Made by a program: the position numbers and the translations under genes. From assembly GCA_016237705.1 (NCBI GenBank), contig CP066204.1, positions 692,001-756,000 on the forward strand: a stretch of 64,000 nucleotides of DNA. The letters run 5' to 3'. Positions 57,601-64,000 of the stretch are shown one piece after another. The stretch is from Aerococcaceae bacterium zg-252. Lineage in GTDB: Bacteria > Bacillota > Bacilli > Lactobacillales > Aerococcaceae. Every line of letters begins with the position of its first letter. Position 1 is the stretch's first letter. The notes below the pieces were generated by a model, which made no database searches, was not told the DNA's origin, and saw nothing but the letters and a program-made list of their open reading frames with translations.

Positions 57601-60600
57601 TTGCACAAAGCAAGCCAAAAGACGGTTCAGCACCTGAAAGTGGCGAAGTAACGGCAGGTGTCAATAAAGAAGTAACTTATTTGTATGAAAAAGCTGGTAA
57701 CGTCAAAGTCCATTACGTAAATACTCAAGGAGAAGAAATTCAAGCTCCAGTAGATGATGTTGTAAATGGCAAACCAGGTTCAGATTATGAAACAGCTGAC
57801 CGTAAAGATCAAACGATCACAAAAGGTGATGTAACTTATGTCTTTAAGCAAATTCAAACAGGTCAACCAGGAAATGCATCTGAAAAAGGACAAATCAAGG
57901 CTGGTGAAACACTTCATGTAACCTATGTCTATGATGTTCCAGAAAAACCAGTTGAAAAAACAGGTTCTGTCTTTGTTAAATTCGAAGATAAAATGGGTAA
58001 TCCTATCAAAGACAAAGATTTGCAACCAAATGATGAAAACTTCGTGATAGATACTGATAAAAAACCAGTTGGTGAACATTACGAAACATTTGATAACAAG
58101 CCTGAAAAGATCACCACAAAAGACGATAAAGTTTATTATCTTGCTCAAACAGAACCAAAAGAGAACTCAGCACCAGAAAAAGGTGAAGTGACTGAGAACG
58201 ATCAAACTGTTACTTACGTCTATGAGCAAGCAGGTAGTGTTGTCGTTCGTTATGTAAATGAACAAGGACAACTTCTAAAAGATAAAGATGTTGAAGATGA
58301 AACCAATGTCAAACCAGGTACACAATACAATACTTCCGAACAAAAGGACCCAACGATTACAAAAGATAATGTTGAATATGTCTTTAAGGAAATTCAAACA
58401 GGTCAGCCTGGAAATGAACCTGAAAATGGGGTTGTACAAGCTGGTAAGACACTCGTTGTAACTTATGTGTATGCTGTGAAACCAGCACCAGAGGCTCCAA
58501 AAGATCCTCAACACGCAACGATCACTTACTACGATGTAACAGACAAGAAAGACCCAACTAAGATTAACGAAGACGATAAAGAGCAGTTAGGTGATGTTGA
58601 TAAAACGAATGGTGTTGAGGGTGAGAACTCTCCTTACACAACAGTGAAACGACTTGAAGATTATCTCAATAAAGGATATGAGCTTGTAAATGACGGCGTA
58701 CCAAGTCCAATCACATTCGATGGAAAAGCAGATACTTCTGAAGATGACCCAAGTCAAAAATTTGAAGTCACTTTAAAACATAAAACAACACCGATTACAC
58801 CAGATACGCCACAACCAAAACCAGGAACACCGATTAATCCGAATAATCCAGATGGACCAAAATGGCCTGATTTAGCGAATGAACTTGAGCGTACAGCAAC
58901 ACGTACAATTCGCTACCGTTATGAAAATACACCTGATGATGACACGATGAAAGTCTTCCCAGATGTAGTACAAACGGTTAAATTCAGACGTACAGCAACT
59001 GTTGATCATGTGACTGGTAAAGTGACTTATTCTGATTGGAAAGCGATTGTTGATGAAGCACCAGCTGTTATCTCTGGCTCAAAAGAGGGACACACGCACT
59101 ATAACCAAGCGGATGATACAAAAGTTCAAAAAGATGTATTAGCTCAAACAGCGATGATATCTAAAGATGGTGTGATTTCTGGTCTTGAAGATCAAAAAAT
59201 CTTGTATGCTCCGGTTACACCAGAAGTGCCGGTACCAATCAAACAACACGCAACAATCACTTACAAAGATGTAACAGATCCAGCAAACCCAACTCAACTT
59301 GGTGATGTGGATAAGGAAAGTGGTGTCGCTGGAGATAAATCAGACTACACAACGAATCCAGAGAAAAAACAAAAGAGGGTTCAAGATTATCTTGATAAAG
59401 GCTATGAAGTAGTTGATGATAATGTTCCAACACCAATTATCTTTGACAATGAAGTAGATAATTCAGATGAGGATCCTACTCAGAAATACGAAGTAACCTT
59501 GAAACATGCGATTGAACCAGTTGATCCAGATAGTCCAAAAGATCCAAATCAACCAATCAATCCAAATAATCCAGAAGGACCAAAATGGCCAGTCATTGAC
59601 AAGGCAAATGTAGAGAAAACAGCAACTCGTACAATTCGTTACCGTTATAAAGATAAGCCAGGTATAAATGAAGAAGCGGTCTTTGATGATATTGTTCAAA
59701 CAGTGAAATTCAAACGCACTGCCAATGTCGATAAAGTAACTGGTGAAATCGTAGGCTACGGTGAATGGGTACCAGTTGATCCAACTGCACCAGCAGTGAA
59801 ATCAAAAGATAAAGTGGGCTATACATTTGATAAAGATGCACCAGCAGAAACAGCAATGATTTCTACAGACGGTGTAATCTCAGGTATCAGCGATCAATTA
59901 GTTCTTTATGCACCAGTGACAGCACCTGAGGCAGATAAGCAATACGCAACGATTACTTACTACGATGTAACAGATCCAGAAAACCCAGTTCAAATTGAAG
60001 GTGTGGATAAGACAGAAGGCCAAGCAGGTGATACGTCTGATTATACAACTGAAACACGCATTAAGATGTATACTGATAAAGGTTGGGAATTAGTTTCTGA
60101 CGGTGTACCAAAACCAATCGTGTTGGATAATAAACCAGATGCATCTCAAGAAAAACCGTCACAACAATTCATAGTAACGTTGAAACATAAAGTGACACCT
60201 GTAACGCCAGATACGCCGGATACACCGGAAAATCCGAGACCAAAACCAGGTGACCCTGTAAATCCAGAAGATCCACGTACACCGGTTTGGCCAAATGAAG
60301 TAGGTGATCTTGTTCGTGAGGCTACTCGTACAATCCGTTACCGTTATGAAGGTAAAGAAGGTAATGATGATGAGGCAGTCTTCAAAGATGATGTTCAAAA
60401 AGTTCGCTTTACTCGTACAGTGACAATGGATCATGTGACAGGTACATACACCGTTTCTCCTTGGAAAGCTGAAGTCGCAGAAGCTCCAGCTGTTGTATCA
60501 CCAGAAAAAGCTGGATATTCACACTATTACAAGGCTAATCCGAATGAAAAAGATGCACCAAAAGAAACAGCAATGATTTCTGAAACAGGTGAGATTACAG

Positions 60601-63572
60601 GTCTTCACGATCAATTGATTGTATATGTACGAGGACAATATGTACCGTACATTCCACAAGATCCTGCAAATCCTACCGATCCAGAAGATCCACATAATCC
60701 AACAATTCCAGGAGAACCGGGAGAAGAACTTGAGAAAGTACCGTATGACGAAACACCAGAAGATCCAAAAGATGATCCACGTTTACCAGATGTACCGGGA
60801 TACATTCCAGTAGATCCAATGGATCCTACAAATCCATTACCAAAAGATCCGGGAGGATATATTCCACCAACACCAACAAATCCGAAAGAAACACCAGTGC
60901 CATATCTTCCAGCAGGAACAGTTGTGGTACGCTATGAGGATACTGAGGGTAACACAATCAAGGATCAAATAACGGATACTGAGAAATCACTTGTTGGAAC
61001 ACCATATGATACAACTGATGATATGAATCCTAAAGGTGAATTAACAAAACCAACTGAAATCACATTCAATGGTGATAAGTATGTTCTTGTTCCGTCTAAG
61101 ACACGTGGTGAAGAAACAGGTAAGGTTGTTAAAGGTGAAACAGTTGTTACTTACGTTTACCAAAAAGTAGGTAGCTGGATTCCATTAATTCCAGGTGTAC
61201 CAGGTAAAGATCGTCCAGAAATTCCGTATCCATTCGATCCAGAACATCCAGATTCTCCGATCGATCCGAAGAAACCAAACGATCCAGATAAACCAAATAC
61301 ACCACCAGTGATTCCGTATGTACCAGGATTTGAACCGAAAGATCCAACGGATCCAAGTGGTAATACACCACTCATACCAGTTGATCCTGAAGATCCAAAA
61401 CAAGGTTATGTACCACCAGTACCAAATGAACCAGGTGAAGATACATTTATTCCTTACGTTCCAGTAGGTGCAAAAGTTGGTTCAGTAATTGTCCACTATG
61501 TTAATACAAACGGTGAAACAATTGCCAAAGATCGTATTGATACACCAATTTCACCAGTGGGAACTGACTATGATACGACGGATTCTATGAACCCTGAAAA
61601 TGAATCCACAAAACCAGAACGCATTGAGTTGGAAGACGGTACAGTTTATGTATTAGTTAAGACTATGGGTGCTGAAACAGGTAAAGTAGTTGAGGGTACA
61701 ACAGAAGTTACTTATGTTTACCAAAAAGTAGGTAGCTGGATTCCAGAAATCCCAGGTGTACCAAGTAAAGATCGTCCGAAATTACCATATCCGTTTGATC
61801 CAGAGAATCCAGATTCTCCAGTTGATCCAACGAAACCGAACGATCCAAATCAACCGAATACACCACCGGTGATTCCGTATGTACCAGGATATATTCCAAA
61901 TGATCCAGAGGGTAATCCATTGAAACCAGTGGATCCAGAAGATCCAAAACAAGGCTATGTGCCACCAGTGCCAAATAAACCAGGTGAAGACACACATATT
62001 CCTTACGTTCCGGAAAATCCAGCAACACCTGAGAAACCAGATCCGATGAAACCAGGAAATTATGTTCCGTATGTACCAAAAGATCCTGAGAATCCAAATC
62101 CGAAAGATCCAGATCCGAACTATGATTTACCAAAAGTACCATATGATGAAACACCGGAAAATCCAAAAGATAATCCACCGTTACCATATGTACCAGGTCA
62201 TACACCAAAAGATCCAGACGGTAATCCATTGAAACCGAAAGATCCGAATGATCCAACGCAAGGATATATTCCACCAACGATCACGAATCCGGAAGATCCG
62301 TCTGAGGATACACCAGTACCTTATGTGCCAAACGGAAGTTATGTACCACATATTGAAGATCCAGATCCAAACAGACCAAAAGATCCAGATAAAGTACCGT
62401 ATGATGAAACACCGGAAGATCCACAAGATAATCCGCCATTACCATATGTACCAGGATATACACCAAAAGATCCAGACGGCAATCCATTGAAACCGAAAGA
62501 TCCGAATGATCCAACGCAAGGATATATTCCACCAACGATCACGAATCCGGAAGATCCGTCTGAGGATACACCAGTACCTTATGTGCCAAACGGAAGTTAT
62601 GTACCACATATTGAAGATCCGGATCCAAACAGACCAAAAGATCCAAATAAAGTACCGTATGATGAAACACCGGAAGATCCACAAGATAATCCGCCATTAC
62701 CATATGTACCAGGATATGAACCAAAAGATCCAAATGATCCAACTGGTAATACACCACTTAAACCAGTAGATCCAAATGATCCAACAAAAGGTTACATTCC
62801 ACCAACAATTACTGAGCCAAATGATCCAACGAAAGATACACTAGTACCTTACAAACCGGTCGGAACAGTTATTGTTCGATACAAAGATACAGACGGTAAT
62901 GAAATTGCTGAACCAGTAATTGATACACCGACATCTAATGTGGGAACACCGTATGACACAACTGACCATATCAAACCAGAAATTACACATGATGGTCACA
63001 AGTATGTTCTTGTACCAAGTAAGACTGAAGGTATGGAAAATGGTAAAGTTGTTAAAGGTGAAACAGTTGTTACTTATATTTACCAAAAAGTAGGTAACTG
63101 GATTCCAGAAATCCCAGGTGTACCAAATGAAGAACGACCAGTAGTGCCTTATCCATTCGATCCAGAGAATCCAGATTCTCCAGTTGATCCGAATAAACCA
63201 GGCGTACCGCCGATTCCATTTGTACCAGGATATATTCCAAACGATCCAGACGGTAATCCATTGAAACCAGTGGATCCGAATGATCCAACTAAAGGATATA
63301 TTCCACCAGTACCAACAAATCCGGGTGAAGATTTACATATTCCTTATGTACCGACTACACCGGAAGTACCTGAACAACCGGAAAAACCAGAAGTACCGAG
63401 TGAACCAAGTAAACCGGCTACTCCTGAACAACCAGGTAAAGATGAAGTTAAAAAATCTTCTGTTCTTCCAAATACAGGTGAGACTGATTCAGTATTACCT
63501 TGGAGTGCGGCTGCATTATCAATCCTAGCAGGTTTAGGTTTGGTAGCTCGTGGACGCAAAGAAGAAGAATAA
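54645..63572 (+). CDS. giant YSIRK/MucBP/Mub/LPXTG surface adhesin 2
   Basis: 2975 residues. Signal peptide 1-36 nearly identical to adhesin 1 (cut after ASA). Residues about 85-150 form a small domain; 230-290 match the helical segment of adhesin 1 (LTPTVRGEYVSRLQQAVDVA). About 320-720 is a different globular adhesin region. Then MucBP units (GTVIVNYVDTDGNKIEEP), three Mub B2-like modules at about 1285-2000 (HATITYYDVTD ... ATRTIRYRYENTPDD), and a long Pro-rich part with interspersed MucBP units. Ends VLPNTGETDS, hydrophobic helix, RGRKEEE. ATG 54645 chosen as in adhesin 1; the longer frame is leader. Confidence 0.93.
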   Translation: MFFKRKQRFSIRKYKIGVCSVLLGTSIVMGTNQASAEELVSTEPVLSTDNQVDDSSLEDTTTVSEESADLVQESNSVEEGTNVVVTPVIDETTESIATALHLVVHTKVTVVNATNLNAGEKAAVEALVRADNNLGESYQVIVANDGTVRVLENGVEVASLPCEEIIEVAVYTEEVSPEVTELEEEAMPTTNVVTAVTPNTVVPTEDVASTTDLEAVKAEKIRSVNTFTSLTPTVRGEYVSRLQQAVDVAALNIIAEEARRLQRRAAFPNQGEPLTTGTGFRVGETPATPTATEGRKVTPKVTVEGTNSALNVAPTLVANPFKVNLSFEGQELHKDDYFYIEGQDAPVELPRKIVITNPDTKEEVVIGTVERVGYESDYYRAQDSQDPTRFDLSASSDYMTKKIKYKVTFNENVEGLKDVKAEINRNANIQTVAVSKPHTAKFKVLVNDDVVVEKEYTQNPFNNGVQTNGGTSYAQKGPGDSKPYLRFNTMLYDFRPLGEPEDIAFSKEVENDAILTFNGEVGGLPNGFVAKIKAKDTNPNPYIWGDNLMLGTRLPVYYVPYDKDGKPQANSTDESVYVTPKDTYMIIEKISEDKKEATIRFFGDYSKPGFFINGTMHPDKEEAGKTSKFGVKLLNKEWSTANPGNSADLHHRKQIDDPDNPGKSITVDDPDKPGDAPGFHLLTFFDHNGNPINARANQTGGNYRYADSARFTALPVTASNPEIINKGTVIVNYVDTDGNKIEEPVTVVADRPVETNGVKAMYDTLGNISPEIKHNGVTYKPAPVNPETPYAVGTLGEKGNLVTSNKEGVIAANDPKGIAPSGDLMQGTHHVTYVYKAVKGNVDVYFVDEKGNTLSPKENDTTDGNIDAAYDTDDNHHKPEITVNGKVYAFKELSKTNIVDGKKIETDELNHIGGTTGNIKEGTTHVIKVYALKPGSVFVNYEDKTTGQPIAKKVTDTDNKPDGTEYDTYDRKPEKLEGTDGSTYYLAQSKPKDGSAPESGEVTAGVNKEVTYLYEKAGNVKVHYVNTQGEEIQAPVDDVVNGKPGSDYETADRKDQTITKGDVTYVFKQIQTGQPGNASEKGQIKAGETLHVTYVYDVPEKPVEKTGSVFVKFEDKMGNPIKDKDLQPNDENFVIDTDKKPVGEHYETFDNKPEKITTKDDKVYYLAQTEPKENSAPEKGEVTENDQTVTYVYEQAGSVVVRYVNEQGQLLKDKDVEDETNVKPGTQYNTSEQKDPTITKDNVEYVFKEIQTGQPGNEPENGVVQAGKTLVVTYVYAVKPAPEAPKDPQHATITYYDVTDKKDPTKINEDDKEQLGDVDKTNGVEGENSPYTTVKRLEDYLNKGYELVNDGVPSPITFDGKADTSEDDPSQKFEVTLKHKTTPITPDTPQPKPGTPINPNNPDGPKWPDLANELERTATRTIRYRYENTPDDDTMKVFPDVVQTVKFRRTATVDHVTGKVTYSDWKAIVDEAPAVISGSKEGHTHYNQADDTKVQKDVLAQTAMISKDGVISGLEDQKILYAPVTPEVPVPIKQHATITYKDVTDPANPTQLGDVDKESGVAGDKSDYTTNPEKKQKRVQDYLDKGYEVVDDNVPTPIIFDNEVDNSDEDPTQKYEVTLKHAIEPVDPDSPKDPNQPINPNNPEGPKWPVIDKANVEKTATRTIRYRYKDKPGINEEAVFDDIVQTVKFKRTANVDKVTGEIVGYGEWVPVDPTAPAVKSKDKVGYTFDKDAPAETAMISTDGVISGISDQLVLYAPVTAPEADKQYATITYYDVTDPENPVQIEGVDKTEGQAGDTSDYTTETRIKMYTDKGWELVSDGVPKPIVLDNKPDASQEKPSQQFIVTLKHKVTPVTPDTPDTPENPRPKPGDPVNPEDPRTPVWPNEVGDLVREATRTIRYRYEGKEGNDDEAVFKDDVQKVRFTRTVTMDHVTGTYTVSPWKAEVAEAPAVVSPEKAGYSHYYKANPNEKDAPKETAMISETGEITGLHDQLIVYVRGQYVPYIPQDPANPTDPEDPHNPTIPGEPGEELEKVPYDETPEDPKDDPRLPDVPGYIPVDPMDPTNPLPKDPGGYIPPTPTNPKETPVPYLPAGTVVVRYEDTEGNTIKDQITDTEKSLVGTPYDTTDDMNPKGELTKPTEITFNGDKYVLVPSKTRGEETGKVVKGETVVTYVYQKVGSWIPLIPGVPGKDRPEIPYPFDPEHPDSPIDPKKPNDPDKPNTPPVIPYVPGFEPKDPTDPSGNTPLIPVDPEDPKQGYVPPVPNEPGEDTFIPYVPVGAKVGSVIVHYVNTNGETIAKDRIDTPISPVGTDYDTTDSMNPENESTKPERIELEDGTVYVLVKTMGAETGKVVEGTTEVTYVYQKVGSWIPEIPGVPSKDRPKLPYPFDPENPDSPVDPTKPNDPNQPNTPPVIPYVPGYIPNDPEGNPLKPVDPEDPKQGYVPPVPNKPGEDTHIPYVPENPATPEKPDPMKPGNYVPYVPKDPENPNPKDPDPNYDLPKVPYDETPENPKDNPPLPYVPGHTPKDPDGNPLKPKDPNDPTQGYIPPTITNPEDPSEDTPVPYVPNGSYVPHIEDPDPNRPKDPDKVPYDETPEDPQDNPPLPYVPGYTPKDPDGNPLKPKDPNDPTQGYIPPTITNPEDPSEDTPVPYVPNGSYVPHIEDPDPNRPKDPNKVPYDETPEDPQDNPPLPYVPGYEPKDPNDPTGNTPLKPVDPNDPTKGYIPPTITEPNDPTKDTLVPYKPVGTVIVRYKDTDGNEIAEPVIDTPTSNVGTPYDTTDHIKPEITHDGHKYVLVPSKTEGMENGKVVKGETVVTYIYQKVGNWIPEIPGVPNEERPVVPYPFDPENPDSPVDPNKPGVPPIPFVPGYIPNDPDGNPLKPVDPNDPTKGYIPPVPTNPGEDLHIPYVPTTPEVPEQPEKPEVPSEPSKPATPEQPGKDEVKKSSVLPNTGETDSVLPWSAAALSILAGLGLVARGRKEEE
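58500..60640 (+). repeat. three Mub B2-like modules
   Basis: Modules start near 58510, 59250 and 59940. Each has an ATITYYDVTD segment, a VTLKH strand, a Pro-rich linker, ATRTIRYRY, TVKFRRTATVDHVTG and a closing VISGLEDQ-like strand. This is the mucus-binding repeat layout known from Lactobacillus Mub proteins. Confidence 0.85.
62191..62720 (+). repeat. tandem 258-bp Pro-rich repeats in adhesin 2
   Basis: The anchor taccagg recurs at 62191, 62449 and 62707, exactly 258 bp (86 residues) apart. The first two units are nearly identical; the third starts the same and then diverges. Confidence 0.92.
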
Positions 63573-63620
63573 CATCATTTCGTAGTAATACGAATGCTAA
63601 TCACTATTAGCACATTTCGA

Positions 63621-63661
63621 AAACGACATTTGAGTACTCGTTGCTCAAATGTCGTTTTTTT
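63621..63661 (+). terminator. terminator after adhesin 2
   Basis: Perfect 14-bp stem aaacgacatttgag / ctcaaatgtcgttt with a T run; same design as the terminator of adhesin 1. Confidence 0.95.
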
Positions 63662-63663
63662 GA

Positions 63664-64000
63664 ATATACAAAAAGGGCTAGGTAAAAGTCATTGACTTTT
63701 TACCTAGCCTTTTGTTGTGACTTTAGTCGGTCACGCACCGTAAGGTGAGTGACAAATAAACCACCCGCTATGCGGGTGCGCAACGACGGTTATACCAAAA
63801 AACTCCAAACGCGATACAATAGTGGTGTTCAAGCCAACTGTAAAGTGAAAGGAGAAAACGCATGGCACATAGTTTATCGCACACAAAGTGGATGTGTAAA
63901 TACCACATTGTGTTTACCCCAAAGTATAGACGAAAAATCATCTATAATCAATGTCGCAGTAGTTTAGGAGAAATATTTCGACGATTATGTAGTTATAAAG
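63664..64000 (+). mobile_element. IS200/IS605-family element, left end (cut by window)
   Basis: A long hairpin with terminator character (63671-63713, ggctaggtaaaa / ttttacctagcc), a hairpin gtcacgcacc-gtaa-ggtgagtgac (63730-63753) and a perfect 7-bp hairpin cacccgc-tat-gcgggtg (63762-63778) lead to a TnpA gene. Such subterminal hairpins are the transposase recognition sites in IS200-type elements, which lack terminal inverted repeats. The exact left boundary is uncertain. Confidence 0.85.
63862..64000 (+). CDS. tnpA: IS200-type transposase TnpA (5' part)
   Basis: First 46 residues, starting MAHSLSHTKWMCKYHIVF and continuing TPKYRRKIIYNQ, the typical start of IS200 TnpA, a Y1 HUH single-strand transposase. 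The HUH histidines and catalytic tyrosine lie beyond the window. The ATG at 63862 follows aaaggag. Confidence 0.93.
   Translation, partial: MAHSLSHTKWMCKYHIVFTPKYRRKIIYNQCRSSLGEIFRRLCSYK

Noticed and set aside
63749-63967. Open frame of 72 codons at the right edge
   Set aside because: It runs through the IS hairpins and overlaps the clear TnpA start in another frame.

Overview
The window is low-GC Gram-positive chromosomal DNA. The Gram-positive-type PolC, the mraZ-to-ftsZ division and cell-wall cluster, the small conserved proteins YktA, YktB, YlbG, EpuA, DUF1146 and DUF3397, and LPXTG-anchored giant proteins with YSIRK signals place it in the order Lactobacillales. A Carnobacteriaceae- or Aerococcaceae-like host is my best guess; the genus cannot be fixed from the sequence alone.

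Layout. 1-6 kb: the 3' end of polC, then yktB, yktA, an inositol-monophosphatase gene and typA. 6-9.5 kb: DUF1146, murA, an mreB/mbl homologue, epuA and a DUF3397 gene. 9.5-10.8 kb: a one-gene insertion bounded by a 64-bp direct repeat that copies the 3' end of the DUF3397 gene. 10.8-22.3 kb: mraZ, rsmH, ftsL, pbp2, murE, mraY, murD, divIB, ftsA, ftsZ; murG is missing from its usual place. 22.4-26.2 kb: potABCD polyamine importer. 26.2-27.1 kb: a DUF368 (PopT-type) gene on the minus strand. 27.4-33.5 kb: ftsW, ylbG, rsmD, coaD, a cold-shock gene, trmK, a Nif3-like gene and pepT. 34-38.7 kb: a nucleoside ABC importer. 38.9-41.8 kb: an accessory island with a DUF2335 two-gene unit, a possible small RNA, a duplicated leader made of 12-bp repeats and a frameshifted AlbA_2/HTH regulator. 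41.9-43.9 kb: a two-component system. 44.7-63.6 kb: two giant paralogous mucin-binding adhesins under matching promoters and leaders. 63.7 kb to the end: the left end of an IS200-type element, cut by the window edge.

How it fits together. The left half builds and divides the cell: MurA, MurE, MraY and MurD make lipid-linked wall precursors, PopT-type DUF368 proteins recycle the lipid carrier, FtsW and the PBP polymerise septal wall, and MraZ, FtsL, DivIB, FtsA, FtsZ and the MreB homologue organise the process. The right half handles the outside world: polyamine and nucleoside uptake, environmental sensing and host attachment.

The most unusual signals are (1) a dispersed 119-bp intergenic element with covarying nested stems, present in tandem between ftsA and ftsZ, before the inositol-monophosphatase gene and before the DUF368 gene; (2) the one-gene insertion at the DUF3397 gene; (3) the duplicated promoter/12-bp-repeat/terminator leader in front of a regulator whose frame breaks in an A7 run.
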